A stretch of 61,450 nucleotides of DNA from Dysgonomonas sp. 520 (GTDB taxonomy: Bacteria; Bacteroidota; Bacteroidia; Bacteroidales; Dysgonomonadaceae): contig NZ_QVMP01000021.1 in assembly GCF_010501095.1 (NCBI RefSeq), positions 346 to 61,795 on the forward strand, in the 5' to 3' direction. This document shows, piece by piece, positions 16,885 to 27,628 of this stretch. The translations under genes and the position numbers were made by a program. Within the stretch, counting starts at the first letter, position 1. Every line of letters starts with the position of its first letter. The notes below the pieces were generated by a model, which was not told the origin of the DNA, searched no databases, and saw nothing but the letters and a program-made list of their open reading frames with translations.

Positions 16885-17574
16885 TCATTCGAATGAAATG
16901 TAGTGAATCAGCATATCCACATCGCGAGGACTGAACCCATCGGCTGAACGAAGGTCGTCTGCTGTGCCTATCTTTTCCCGATCACGCTTTTGGACAATGT
17001 TTTGCGCTTGTTTTTCTGAGATATAAGGATGTTTTGAAAGCTGTTCCGCCGAGAGTTTGTTTATCCTCATTTTCCTCACTTTCTTTTTTATGGTGAAATA
17101 AGACGAGAAATTTTCCAATTTCTTTTTAGAGATGCCTTGCACTTCCAACAACTGTTCGATATTTAAATAGCCTCCCAACAATTCTCGGTATTCTATGATT
17201 CGTTTCGCATAAGCGTCTCCTATTCCCGGCACTTTTTTTAATGCCCCTATATTTGCAGCGTTGAGATCAACGGTTTGGCCTTCTGTCAGTTTGGTGCTAT
17301 TCGTTTTCGTGTTTTTGGGTGATTTTGTCGCTGCAAATTCTCCATCTTCACCGGGTTCGGTTGCCGATTCGGATTGATAATAAATTGGCTTGAGGTTTTT
17401 CTGGAAATCATCAAATTCCGATTGAGCCAATAAATCTTCTTCGTTATTGTTTTGATTGTATGTGTAGATGTCGGAAATAAAATACAAAATGGACGAAAAA
17501 ACAATCAGTATCAATAAAAAAATTACGGCAATCTTTTCATTTCTACGAAAATAGAACAAATCTTTCCACCCCAT
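16885..17574 (-). CDS. Membrane-anchored helix-hairpin-helix protein (ComEA-like)
   Basis: A 229-residue protein starting at the ATG at 17574. One transmembrane helix (VIFLLILIVFSSILYFI) is followed by a disordered, Thr/Lys/Pro-rich linker. A helix-hairpin-helix domain comes next: VDLNAANIGALKKVPGIGDAYAKRI near residues 103-127 and a second hairpin at LLEVQGISKKKLENF. A third, weaker unit lies at the C-terminus (LSKHPYISEKQAQNIVQKR, SADGFSPRDVDMLIHY). The PGIG motif binds the DNA backbone without sequence preference. ComEA-type proteins bind DNA outside the inner membrane during uptake, but no com genes are adjacent. Confidence 0.8.
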   Translation of the reverse strand: MGWKDLFYFRRNEKIAVIFLLILIVFSSILYFISDIYTYNQNNNEEDLLAQSEFDDFQKNLKPIYYQSESATEPGEDGEFAATKSPKNTKTNSTKLTEGQTVDLNAANIGALKKVPGIGDAYAKRIIEYRELLGGYLNIEQLLEVQGISKKKLENFSSYFTIKKKVRKMRINKLSAEQLSKHPYISEKQAQNIVQKRDREKIGTADDLRSADGFSPRDVDMLIHYISFE

Positions 17575-17642
17575 CAATTTACACCTTTATTAACAACTTG
17601 CTTCAAATATATACATTTTTTGTTATCATGCATAAATAAAAA

Positions 17643-17673
17643 AGTCCCTGCTATCTCAAATATAACAGGGACT
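17643..17673 (-). terminator. Intrinsic terminator of the ABC-F gene
   Basis: AGTCCCTG (17643-17650) and CAGGGACT (17666-17673) form an 8-bp stem; on the minus strand a run of six T follows. It lies 17 bp after the ABC-F stop codon. Confidence 0.8.
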
Positions 17674-17689
17674 CCTTGCAATTAATATT

Positions 17690-19357
<1,668 letters not shown>

Positions 19358-19385
19358 TTAATTTTATATAAACAACTTATAATTA

Positions 19386-20813
19386 TTACTTAATTTCCAC
19401 ACGTACCGAACTTCTGATTTCGGGAGTAACATTGAATGTTCGTTTTTGCCCCCTGGTTGCTACCTCAAACGATAGTTTGTTAGATGAAGTCGGACTGATA
19501 TATCTTTCGAAATTATACAAATAAGAAAAATGTGTCATATAGAAATTCTTCTTAAATTCTTTCGCTATTTCGCCATACTGGTATTTGTCCCAGAACATGC
19601 AGTCGGGGAACCCGTTAGCATCCGTAAATCGGGTTACAGGATCACGATATACCATCGTTTCCACCAAAAAGCGTTTGTAAGCGTTGGTCAATTCGTCTTT
19701 CGAAACATTAAATTTATAATTTCCTATTTTCTGCAAAACATCACCGCCCCTTACTCCTGCAAAATAGGCAGGAGAGTTTTCATCAACATCTGTTATCGTA
19801 CGCATATTGTCGGACGAAATATGAATACCTGTGTAGTTGTGTTTCTTGTATTTAACCACAAAATCTACGGTAGTCTTATTTGTTGAATACGGAAATGTCA
19901 TTAGCATCAATGGTGTATGAACGCGTGTGTATTCTTCCAATTGATATTTGTCGGAAAGATACTCCGTAGAATGGCAATCCCATATCTGAGTCAGGTTTTT
20001 GCTGTCAATATATTTCTTGTCGAAAAAGCGTATCCCCAATTCCAGAACAAACTGCCCGTTAATTGCCGCATTAGGAGCATCGCCCGGTATTATAGGCAAT
20101 TTGATCATAATTTTGCGGGTAGGGTCATATCTCCACGAGCTTAATGCCGATGTTGGTTTGGCTGCAGCATTGAATCTTGCGTTTGGCTGATAGCTGTAAT
20201 ATGTTTGCACAATGAAATCAGGGTCTTTTGTGTTTCTGGTCAGACCTTTCTCCACAAGGCATTGCTCTATGATGGCGCTGATTTGCCCGTCGATGGCAGG
20301 AGCATCGGGTTCTCTCAAAAAGTCGAATGTGTGATAGTCGGAATAATCAACATCGTTGTTTGTCAAAATTTGCAATGGCATCACAAACTTCCGATCGTTT
20401 GTGTTTTCCAAACTATAAAATGAAAAACTGGTTGCCAACTCCGATTCCGACAACGAGGCCATCGCATTGCACTCTCTGCGCAATGTGTATGGAGTGAAAT
20501 AATTTGTCAGGTTTCTTATCGTAAACGTAGTTTCGGCAGATGTATTGTCAAAAAACTTGCTGGCGATAAGATTGTAGCTGCGCAGATATGTTGCTTCGCC
20601 ATCTATCTCCATGATAATATCTCCTACTTTTATCCCTGCCTTATCGGCAGCAGAAAATGGCTCCACAGAAGTGACAACAGGCTCTCCATATCCCCAACAT
20701 GTGTTGTTGCTTATTTCGAAAGTCAACCCGAAATGACATGCACGGTTGTTGGTTTGTGCCTTTACACATAATGATGTGATTAATAATATTAAAACTAAAG
20801 ACAATTGTTTCAT
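19386..20813 (-). CDS. Exported protein with two PDZ-like regions, DUF4136-like core
   Basis: A 475-residue protein with a signal peptide (MKQLSLVLILLITSLCVKAQ). A PDZ domain is visible at residues 45-90 (VTSVEPFSAADKAGIKVGDI, then IMEIDGEA). A second lies at about 335-380 (ITDVDENSPAYFAGVRGGDVL, QKIGNYKF). The middle (DPDFIVQTYYSYQPNARFNAA) resembles DUF4136-type lipoprotein domains. No protease domain is present, so this is not a HtrA or CtpA enzyme. It is periplasmic or surface-located, of unknown function, in a single-gene unit. Confidence 0.75.
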   Translation of the reverse strand: MKQLSLVLILLITSLCVKAQTNNRACHFGLTFEISNNTCWGYGEPVVTSVEPFSAADKAGIKVGDIIMEIDGEATYLRSYNLIASKFFDNTSAETTFTIRNLTNYFTPYTLRRECNAMASLSESELATSFSFYSLENTNDRKFVMPLQILTNNDVDYSDYHTFDFLREPDAPAIDGQISAIIEQCLVEKGLTRNTKDPDFIVQTYYSYQPNARFNAAAKPTSALSSWRYDPTRKIMIKLPIIPGDAPNAAINGQFVLELGIRFFDKKYIDSKNLTQIWDCHSTEYLSDKYQLEEYTRVHTPLMLMTFPYSTNKTTVDFVVKYKKHNYTGIHISSDNMRTITDVDENSPAYFAGVRGGDVLQKIGNYKFNVSKDELTNAYKRFLVETMVYRDPVTRFTDANGFPDCMFWDKYQYGEIAKEFKKNFYMTHFSYLYNFERYISPTSSNKLSFEVATRGQKRTFNVTPEIRSSVRVEIK

Positions 20814-20992
20814 TATATAATATCAATTTGTTAAAAGTTTGCTTCAGGAAATTTAGAAATGCAAAGATAAGTTTTTTATCTTAAAAAGGATAACGATCGG
20901 CGAGATTAATATCCCAGACAATCGCTAAATAATTATACATTTCTATCAAAAAGTAGTAACTTTGAGTTCAATTTAAAATCATCGGAAGAATT

Positions 20993-21592
20993 ATGTTCTC
21001 AGGCATCGTGGAAGAAGCTGCCCAAGTGGTAGCATTGGAAAGAGAAGGTGAAAATCTGCACCTGACTCTTAGTTGTTCATTCGTGAACGAGTTGAAAATT
21101 GATCAAAGTATCTCACACAACGGAGTTTGCCTTACTGTGGTTAAGCTCACTGACGACACCTACACCGTTACTGCAATCAAGGAAACATTGGACAGGTCGA
21201 ATCTGGGACTGCTAAAAGTGGGCGATAAGGTGAATCTGGAAAGAAGTATGTTGATGAACGGACGCTTGGACGGACACATCGTGCAAGGGCATGTAGATCA
21301 GACTGCAACTTGTCAGGAAATTCGTGAGATGGACGGTAGTTGGTATTTCAAATTTGCTTACAAATATGACAAGGATATGGCTAAAAGAGGGTATCTGACT
21401 GTTGACAAAGGCTCCATAACCGTGAATGGCGTAAGTTTAACTGTGGTTGACCCTACGAACGATTCTTTCGAGGTTGCTATAATTCCTTACACTTACGAGC
21501 ACACTAATTTTCATCAGTTCAAGATAGGCTCTGTCGTAAATCTGGAATTCGATATCATAGGCAAATACATCAGCCGGATAATGGCTCAATAA
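20993..21592 (+). CDS. ribE: Riboflavin synthase, alpha subunit
   Basis: A 199-residue lumazine-binding protein made of two similar halves, as expected: MFSGIVEEAAQV opens the first and HIVQGHVDQTATC marks the start of the second. It dismutates two molecules of 6,7-dimethyl-8-ribityllumazine to riboflavin in the last step of the pathway. SISHNGVCLTV and SITVNGVSLTVV are the paired NGVxLTV motifs of the two halves. The gene stands alone. No FMN riboswitch consensus was noticed in the 180 bp upstream. Confidence 0.95.
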   Translation: MFSGIVEEAAQVVALEREGENLHLTLSCSFVNELKIDQSISHNGVCLTVVKLTDDTYTVTAIKETLDRSNLGLLKVGDKVNLERSMLMNGRLDGHIVQGHVDQTATCQEIREMDGSWYFKFAYKYDKDMAKRGYLTVDKGSITVNGVSLTVVDPTNDSFEVAIIPYTYEHTNFHQFKIGSVVNLEFDIIGKYISRIMAQ

Positions 21593-21671
21593 TTTTAAGC
21601 TGTTTGCTGCTCTTTCGGGGTATGTCAAAAGTCTTTGCAGTTAAACCGAGAGAGCAGTAAAGCTATTCCTC

Positions 21672-22586
21672 TTAAAGGGATTCACACAAACCTTCGTTTG
21701 CCAGAATAGTGTTTGGGAACACCGTTTGGGCCTCTTTCAAAAGGACAGTATTGTCTGTGTAGCGGGAAGAAAAATGTCCGAGTATTAATTTTTTCGCATT
21801 GGCTTGCTTTGCTATCATTGCAGCCTGCCTTGCAGTAGAGTGCCCTGTTTTCTTTGCTCTGGAGATGTCACTCTCGGTGAAAGTTGCTTCGTGATACAGC
21901 AAATCCACACCTTCTATTATATCTACAATATCTTCTTTGTAGGCAGTATCGGCACAATATGCGTAAGACCGGGGCGTATCCGCAGGACGTGTAAGCTGGC
22001 TGTTTGGAATTATTTTCCCTTCATTCGTAACAAAATCGGCTCCTTGCTTGATGTTCACCCTTTCTTTGACAGGCACATCGTAGAAATCTATTTTTTCCCT
22101 GATCAAGTGGCGATCTGCTTGCTTCTCCTGAAAAAGAAATCCGGCGCAAGGCACACGATGTTCTAAAGGAATCGTAGTAACTTTCATGGAACGGTTTTCA
22201 TAGACAACCTCGCTTTTCTTAGGGTCGAAAGTATTGGTCAAAACCTTGTAAGACATATCTTTACAAAAATAATCCAGTTGAGGTTTCAATATCAGCTCCA
22301 GATCGGGAACTCCATGTATAACCAGATCACCTGTTCTGCCCAGCAAACCTAAAGTTGAAATCAGTCCTATCAAGCCAAAACAATGATCGCCATGTGTGTG
22401 GCTAACAAAAATTTGATTCAATTTCCCGAAACCCAGTTTGCTTTTCCTGTATTGAAGTTGGGAACCTTCGCCACAGTCAACCATAAACACTTTTTCGCAC
22501 ATTTCCACTACCTGGCAGGACGGGTTGTGTTGCAGTGTTGGCAAAGCCGAGCCACATCCTAATATGTTGACGTCAAACTGTTTCAT
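21672..22586 (-). CDS. rnz: Ribonuclease Z
   Basis: A 304-residue metallo-beta-lactamase-fold nuclease that trims tRNA 3' ends. The zinc motif HxHxDH is VSHTHGDHCFGL near residue 63. Other ligands appear in LEHRVPCAGF, YCADTAY, YHEATF and GHFSSRY, and the AxDxGH region is represented by KKTGHSTARQAA. Length is typical of the short bacterial form. Its ATG overlaps the queE stop by four bases (ATGA), so it is translationally coupled into the queD-queE-rnz operon, a tRNA-centred grouping. Confidence 0.95.
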   Translation of the reverse strand: MKQFDVNILGCGSALPTLQHNPSCQVVEMCEKVFMVDCGEGSQLQYRKSKLGFGKLNQIFVSHTHGDHCFGLIGLISTLGLLGRTGDLVIHGVPDLELILKPQLDYFCKDMSYKVLTNTFDPKKSEVVYENRSMKVTTIPLEHRVPCAGFLFQEKQADRHLIREKIDFYDVPVKERVNIKQGADFVTNEGKIIPNSQLTRPADTPRSYAYCADTAYKEDIVDIIEGVDLLYHEATFTESDISRAKKTGHSTARQAAMIAKQANAKKLILGHFSSRYTDNTVLLKEAQTVFPNTILANEGLCESL

Positions 22587-23164
22587 TCAATATCAATCAG
22601 TTTGTGCATTTGAAGACTCAACAACCATTCGGGGTGTGTCAGGATATACCCTACTACATATTCCACATTTGCTTTTACAATTTCTTTTCCATCAAAAACA
22701 GGACTCAGGAAATACTTTTTTGCTTTCGGGAATATGCTGATATCGGGAATACTATCGCCCGATTTCACAGGAATCCTTATCTCGTCAACTTCGGGCAGAA
22801 GTTCTTTTACTTTACCATAGTTTTGCTTCGGACTGCAAGTTATATAATCAATCAGTTCAGGCACACGATGTGTTCCGTTCGTTTCTATGGCTTGTTTGTA
22901 TCCTTTGTCCCTGAAAAACTGCAAATGCTCGTTTCTCAGTTGAAGAGTTGGCTCGCCACCTGTCCAGATTATCCATTTGGACGGATATTCGCTTATGGCA
23001 TCAAATATTTCATCCGGATTCATATCCGAACCATTAAGGAAATCCGTGTCACAAAAAGAGCACGACAGATTACATTTTGCCAAACGTATAAAGACAGAGG
23101 CTTCACCCATTCTGCCACCTTCTCCCTGCAACGAATAAAATATCTCCTTAATATTCAGCTTCAT
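22583..23164 (-). CDS. queE: 7-carboxy-7-deazaguanine synthase
   Basis: A 193-residue radical-SAM enzyme that converts carboxytetrahydropterin to 7-carboxy-7-deazaguanine in queuosine synthesis. The iron-sulfur cluster motif is CNLSCSFCDTDF (C-x3-C-x2-C) near residue 31, the FYSLQGEGGRMGEASVFIR opening is diagnostic, and WTGGEPTLQ follows near residue 68. The start is the ATG at 23164 (MKLNIKEIFYS); a longer frame to 23290 would overlap queD deeply. It overlaps the queD 3' end by 17 bp and rnz by 4 bp. Confidence 0.94.
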   Translation of the reverse strand: MKLNIKEIFYSLQGEGGRMGEASVFIRLAKCNLSCSFCDTDFLNGSDMNPDEIFDAISEYPSKWIIWTGGEPTLQLRNEHLQFFRDKGYKQAIETNGTHRVPELIDYITCSPKQNYGKVKELLPEVDEIRIPVKSGDSIPDISIFPKAKKYFLSPVFDGKEIVKANVEYVVGYILTHPEWLLSLQMHKLIDIE

Positions 23165-23507
23165 ATATGGCCGAAGTTTTAGGTGTTTCCGATACTTCCA
23201 CGGCAAACAATTCCGGGATATCCTTTTTAAATATATCGTACAGGTATTTTGCCAGATGCTCGGCTGTTGGGTTGAAAGGAAGTATGTCATTCAAATGCCT
23301 GTGATCCAGATTATCATCTATATAATCTTTCACACTTTGCAATGCCCTGTAATCGCGGACAAACCCGACATTGTCCAACTCCCCGGCTTTCAAATGCACC
23401 GTCACCACATAGTTATGCCCATGTAGTCGGGAGCAAGGATGCTCGCATGGCAACCCTTCAAGGACGTGAGACGCCGAAAAAGAAAATTGTTTACTTATTT
23501 TATACAT
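23148..23507 (-). CDS. queD: 6-carboxytetrahydropterin synthase
   Basis: A 119-residue PTPS-fold enzyme making 6-carboxy-5,6,7,8-tetrahydropterin from dihydroneopterin triphosphate. The zinc and catalytic residues are visible as FSASHVLEG (first His), CEHPCSRLHGHNYVV (catalytic Cys and two His) and DHRHLNDI (acid-base His-Asp). First gene of the queD-queE-rnz operon; the promoter should lie in 23508-23568. Confidence 0.94.
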   Translation of the reverse strand: MYKISKQFSFSASHVLEGLPCEHPCSRLHGHNYVVTVHLKAGELDNVGFVRDYRALQSVKDYIDDNLDHRHLNDILPFNPTAEHLAKYLYDIFKKDIPELFAVEVSETPKTSAIYEAEY

Positions 23508-23568
23508 TAAAGTTTATATTATCGTTATTTTTTATTCTCGTCGGGCGTAAAAATTTATGCCCCTACTT

Positions 23569-24723
23569 TTACTTATCCTCATCATTAAACCGCAAATATG
23601 TCCAAAGCGGATAATGGTCGGAATAATTGACCTTGTCTACGGTGCAATTGTACGACGTAATATTGCGGGTATGGAAAATATAGTCGATTCTGAACCAGAA
23701 AAGTCTTTCATTGAAGGTTATTCCCATGCCCGACCCCGTACTGCGGAAAGCATCGACCATATTGCCTTTTATTTTCTTGTACGAATAAGAAACCGGAGGG
23801 TCGTTAAAATCGCCGCAGACAATAGTAGCATCACTCTTCTCGTTGGCAATCATGTCTGCTATGATATCAACCTGACCGGCACGCTCCTTATACGCAGTTC
23901 CCAATTTTGTGGTGAGGCTGTTTGTCACAATATCCAACTCTTGCATATTCGCATCTTTCAGAAACTTTTTATATAATTCTTTATCCTCACCTGTCAATCG
24001 GTTCGACTGCAAATGGTTGATAAACAAACTCACCGTTTTGCTTTTAATGTTCAACGTTAAAAGTGCGCCCCCATTGCCATTGGCAAGAATAGGGATTTTA
24101 GTGGTTCTCAATATCGGATATCTGGAGAGACAAACTACTCCATAAATGACATTATTCGAATTTCTGAAATTCACATAACTGTAGTACGGATATTTTGGAA
24201 ATGTAGCCTTAAATATTTCGTCCATTTTATCTCCAATGGCTCCGAAATAAGTAAATTCCTGTATACAGACAATGTCTGCATCACTTTCGTTGATGTAGTC
24301 TACCACATTGTTGCGAACAGCCGTTCCCCGCCATTGGTGGGCAAATCCCCGGATATTGTATGTGAGAAATTTGATAGAATTATCCGGAACCGATTTCGTC
24401 CTGAAATTTACAGGAATATAAGTATAAATCGGGTTCCAACACAAAATGAGCGAGACTATGCCAACCACAGCCAACTTCCATTTGAAAAGGATAAACCAAA
24501 AAACAATAAAGACTATATTAACGACTAAAAAAACAGGAAACCCAAGACCGATGTAAGCAAAAATAACCAGCTTGCTCGGAGGTATAATCCAAACCAAATA
24601 AGACGACAGCATCAAAACCAGAAAGATCAGGTTTATTGAAAACACGATGATTGTCGCATATTGCCTTATCAGTGCAAATATTTGTTTAGTTCTTGCTCGC
24701 ATCAAATAGTTTTTTCTTTTCAT
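23569..24723 (-). CDS. Membrane-associated endonuclease/exonuclease/phosphatase-fold protein
   Basis: A 384-residue protein. About three hydrophobic helices occupy residues 20-95 (IIVFSINLIFLVLMLSSYLVWII and onward). A Mg-dependent EEP domain follows: FLTYNIRGF, VCIQEFTYFG (catalytic Glu), CGDFNDPP and SDHYPLWTYL (catalytic His). Such proteins act on nucleic acids or phospho-substrates on the outer side of the inner membrane; the substrate is unknown. The start at 24723 overlaps the upstream rhomboid gene by 38 bp; an internal ATG at 24702 would reduce this to 17 bp. Co-transcribed with the two rhomboid genes. Confidence 0.85.
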   Translation of the reverse strand: MKRKNYLMRARTKQIFALIRQYATIIVFSINLIFLVLMLSSYLVWIIPPSKLVIFAYIGLGFPVFLVVNIVFIVFWFILFKWKLAVVGIVSLILCWNPIYTYIPVNFRTKSVPDNSIKFLTYNIRGFAHQWRGTAVRNNVVDYINESDADIVCIQEFTYFGAIGDKMDEIFKATFPKYPYYSYVNFRNSNNVIYGVVCLSRYPILRTTKIPILANGNGGALLTLNIKSKTVSLFINHLQSNRLTGEDKELYKKFLKDANMQELDIVTNSLTTKLGTAYKERAGQVDIIADMIANEKSDATIVCGDFNDPPVSYSYKKIKGNMVDAFRSTGSGMGITFNERLFWFRIDYIFHTRNITSYNCTVDKVNYSDHYPLWTYLRFNDEDK

Positions 24724-25567
24724 CTTTGCTCAAGCTACTGTATCCCGATGCTTTTATTTTATCCAGAATAGCATCTATTTCTTCTGTCTGACGTGCCCTG
24801 CGCTGATTGTATTCATAGTCTGTTTCGTTTTTCCCTCCCGGCTTCACCGTCATTTTCTTTTTCGGAGAAGGTTTGAACAGATTTACAGTCCTATCAATAA
24901 CATTTGACATCCAACGGGTTATATCTTTTCCCGATATGTACATTTTGGCAAACGCATAACCCACGGCAGCGCCACCGATATGAGAGATATGCCCTCCCAA
25001 ATTCTCTCCCAGTCCGAAAAATAAAAGATCCATGATGAAGAGAGTTATGGCGACATACAAGATTTTTATCCGTCCAACAAAAAGCATATTGATGTGTAAA
25101 TCGGGAACATAGAAGGCAACGCCAAACATTATAGCCATAGCCGAAGCCGAAGCGCCCACCATTGTAGCTTCCTGTGCCGAAAAGTATGGAATCAAATTGT
25201 ATATCAGCAGGTAAAGCACTGCGCCACCCAATCCCCCCAAGATGTAAAGCGACCCGAAGTTTTTAGGGGTAAAGTACATCAGGAACAGCTGCCCGAACCA
25301 ATAGAGAAAAAGCATGTTGAACAGGATATGGAATATCTCGAAATGCACAAATATATATGTGATGAGCGTCCAAGGCCTGTAAATCAACATCTGCAAACCG
25401 GAAGGTATGGCTACATAAGACTCGATGTCAACCTCCAGACCTGCCAGTTTCCTTATCAGTGTCAGCACAAACAATAACAAGAAGACAGCAATGTTAATAA
25501 AGATGTACTTTGTCAATATATTGCCTTTCTTGTACTTATTCTTTATGTCGTTAATAATATCGGCCAT
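24686..25567 (-). CDS. Rhomboid-family membrane protease, atypical GASA site
   Basis: A 293-residue protein with six or so transmembrane helices and a charged cytoplasmic C-terminal tail of about 70 residues (KKKMTVKPGGKNETDYEYNQ). Rhomboids cut within membranes with a Ser-His dyad. The serine motif here is TMVGASASAMAIM, GxSA rather than GxSG, and the His is in HISHIGGAAVGYA. The motif WxxxTYIFVHFEIFHILFNML precedes. It overlaps the second rhomboid gene upstream by 17 bp; the pair followed by an EEP-fold gene is a conserved-looking operon in this group, by my recollection. Confidence 0.88.
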   Translation of the reverse strand: MADIINDIKNKYKKGNILTKYIFINIAVFLLLFVLTLIRKLAGLEVDIESYVAIPSGLQMLIYRPWTLITYIFVHFEIFHILFNMLFLYWFGQLFLMYFTPKNFGSLYILGGLGGAVLYLLIYNLIPYFSAQEATMVGASASAMAIMFGVAFYVPDLHINMLFVGRIKILYVAITLFIMDLLFFGLGENLGGHISHIGGAAVGYAFAKMYISGKDITRWMSNVIDRTVNLFKPSPKKKMTVKPGGKNETDYEYNQRRARQTEEIDAILDKIKASGYSSLSKDEKKKLFDASKN

Positions 25568-26315
25568 GTATCTTATTATTTTTCTTCCAATAAAGTATCA
25601 GGAATATACCGAAAATCATACCTCCCAAGTGGGCAAAGTGCGCTACATTATCGCCAGGACGGTCTGCTACCCCTGCAAACAGCTCGATAAGTCCGTATCC
25701 TATCACAAAATATTTTGCTTTGATAGGAATAGGTATAGGTATCATTATCAGCTCTATGTTGGGGAATAACATACCAAATGCCAACAGGATGCCAAATACT
25801 GCACCCGAAGCTCCGACAGTAGTCACATTCAAGAGGAAGTTCAAATTACCCATCGATTGATCAATATAGTTTTTGCCTTCTGCCAGAATGCCTGCGCCAT
25901 TTGCATACACTTCGCTTATCGTCTCCGGAGACATATCTGCCGTAACATACTGAATCCTGATGTATGTCACCAACATTTGCACCAACGCCGCTCCTACACC
26001 CGTTACAAGGTAATAGATGATATATCTTTTTGCACCCCAAACAGTCTCAAGGGTTCGCCCAAACATGAAAACCGCAAACATATTGAAGAAAACATGTGTG
26101 AAACTTTCAGTAGAATGGAGAAACATATAGGTCACCACCTGAAATATCTCGAACCTTTCGGACTGAAAATAATGCAGCCCCAAATAATCGGCAATATCAA
26201 GATTAAATTTAGACTTTGCCACAACCTGGCACAGCCACATAATAACATTGATTATGAGCAAATTTTTGGTAACTGTCGGAATCGAACTGAAAAAACCGGA
26301 GTTATTCTGATTCAT
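25551..26315 (-). CDS. Rhomboid-family intramembrane serine protease
   Basis: A 254-residue rhomboid with a canonical catalytic pair: TVGASGAVFGILL (GxSG) and VAHFAHLGGMIFGIFL (His). Helix 2 carries the usual TYMFLHSTESFTHVFFNMFA. It is first of the three-gene operon, with a promoter in the AT-rich 26316-26460 region, which is shared divergently with the HU gene. Confidence 0.92.
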   Translation of the reverse strand: MNQNNSGFFSSIPTVTKNLLIINVIMWLCQVVAKSKFNLDIADYLGLHYFQSERFEIFQVVTYMFLHSTESFTHVFFNMFAVFMFGRTLETVWGAKRYIIYYLVTGVGAALVQMLVTYIRIQYVTADMSPETISEVYANGAGILAEGKNYIDQSMGNLNFLLNVTTVGASGAVFGILLAFGMLFPNIELIMIPIPIPIKAKYFVIGYGLIELFAGVADRPGDNVAHFAHLGGMIFGIFLILYWKKNNKIHGRYY

Positions 26316-26463
26316 ACTTAAATATCTTGATTATTATATATAATTCGGCAAAAATACAGATAAATTTTCCTTTTTCGCCTGTTTTATTACCTGTTTAGGA
26401 TATTTTTTTAATCGTTTGGTGATGTTTTTATTAAATTTACTTGAAATTATTCAAATTATAATT

Positions 26464-26471
26464 TATATTTG
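26464..26471 (+). promoter_or_regulatory. -7 promoter element of the HU gene
   Basis: TATATTTG, a perfect TAnnTTTG element, lies 76 bp before the HU ATG, with a TTG about 22 bp upstream. Confidence 0.5.
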
Positions 26472-26546
26472 AAGCTAAATAATTAATTGTATAGGAATTA
26501 TCATATCTATCAACAATAATGTTTAATTAAATTTATTCCATTTAAA

Positions 26547-26810
26547 ATGAACAAAACTGAACTTATCAATGCCATCGCTGAAAAATCAGGATTGAGCAAA
26601 GCTGATTCTAAAAAAGCTCTTGATGCGGTTATTGAATCAATTACAGGTGAATTAAAAGCTGGAGGTAAAGTTGCCCTAGTTGGTTTTGGTACTTTCTCTG
26701 TTTCTGAGAAGAGTGCGAGAAAAGGTATCAACCCTAGAACAAAAGCAGTGATCAACATTCCTGCTAAAAAGGTAGCGAAATTCAAACCTGGCGCAGACCT
26801 TGCCCTTTAA
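26547..26810 (+). CDS. HU-family DNA-binding protein
   Basis: An 87-residue histone-like protein that bends DNA as a dimer. The N-terminal helices (MNKTELINAIAEKSGLSKAD) and the beta-arm (ARKGINPRTKAVINIPAKK) with the DNA-kinking INIPA motif are standard. It stands alone and is followed by a hairpin at 26836-26872. Small size and lack of a C-terminal extension fit the housekeeping HU rather than IHF subunits. Confidence 0.95.
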   Translation: MNKTELINAIAEKSGLSKADSKKALDAVIESITGELKAGGKVALVGFGTFSVSEKSARKGINPRTKAVINIPAKKVAKFKPGADLAL

Positions 26811-26835
26811 AATCATAAAGATTAAAGACATAAAA

Positions 26836-26872
26836 TAAGGCTTTCTATTGTTTAGGGAGCTTTATTTGTTTA
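26836..26872 (+). terminator. Probable terminator after HU
   Basis: AATAAGGCT near 26836 pairs, with one G-T wobble, with AGCTTTATT near 26862, followed by TGTTTAT. A weak intrinsic terminator. Confidence 0.4.
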
Positions 26873-27063
26873 TAAAGGACATTAGGTTAATCTATTCTAA
26901 AACAAAAAAGATACTGACCGATAACGATCTACACCAAGAATCTCCGAAACTCGTTTGTACTCATTTCCTTTCCAATCTCTGACGAGAAGAGATTCTCCAT
27001 TACCATTTTTATAGTTTTGCAAAATCACTTATTTGCCTCTACATTTGAATCTATAAATAGTTC

Positions 27064-27595
27064 ATTTATATTCGACGTCTTTTTGCTGCCGCGCCTCTTG
27101 CAGAGACTTGCCTTCGTTCAATTGCATTAGTCATTTCTCGTGACTCGGCATAGCCTAAGTAAACTTGGCTCTGCTCTCGCTACTTGAAATGTTCATTTTG
27201 TCTTGACACAAAACGAACCAAAAAGTCAAGGCTTAGCTTCTCGGCGACCCGTTACAAGCTCACAGGCTAAATTGAAAGAACTCGCTTCGCTCAAACAGCT
27301 TTCAATTTTACACCTTGTTTCGCTTAACGTGTCCCCGCCTGCGAAGCAGATGCCGTTTCGCCTAACGGATGTAAAGTGGGTCGGCACTCAGCCTGAGTCA
27401 CAAAAAGCCTTTTTGATTCCTTTTGAGGCTTTGGTCAAAAGGGATGCAAGGAATTTTAATTCCGCGCAGTGTATTATATAATATAAACCAACGTTTTAAG
27501 TAGCGAGAGCAGAAGCAAAATTCGTTTTCATTATGCCGAGTCACGCAAAACGACTAATGTAATTGAACACTTTTCAACTACTGATTCACATTATT
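27064..27595. repeat. MITE-like repeat with terminal inverted repeats, copy C
   Basis: The block 27117-27195 (TTCAATTGCATTAGTC, GTGACTCGGCATAG, CTGCTCTCGCTACTT) recurs inverted at 27496-27573, giving imperfect TIRs of about 75 bp around a 300-bp centre. The centre shares the GCAGATGCCGTTTCGCCT block and the GCCTTTTTGATTCC-to-CGCGCAGTGTATT tail with copy B. The frame at 27203-27481 encodes 92 residues but is simply the repeat read through, so I do not call it a gene. No transposase is present. Together with 26873-27063, where nothing is seen, this fills the 800-bp gap between HU and the XRE gene. Confidence 0.8.
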
Positions 27596-27628
27596 AATTA
27601 ATTCTTCTCAGATTTAATTCCGGCTCGT

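Noticed and set aside
27203-27481. 92-residue open frame on the plus strand
   Set aside because: It lies wholly inside the MITE-like repeat and part of it recurs out of context in copy B, so it is read-through of a repeat.
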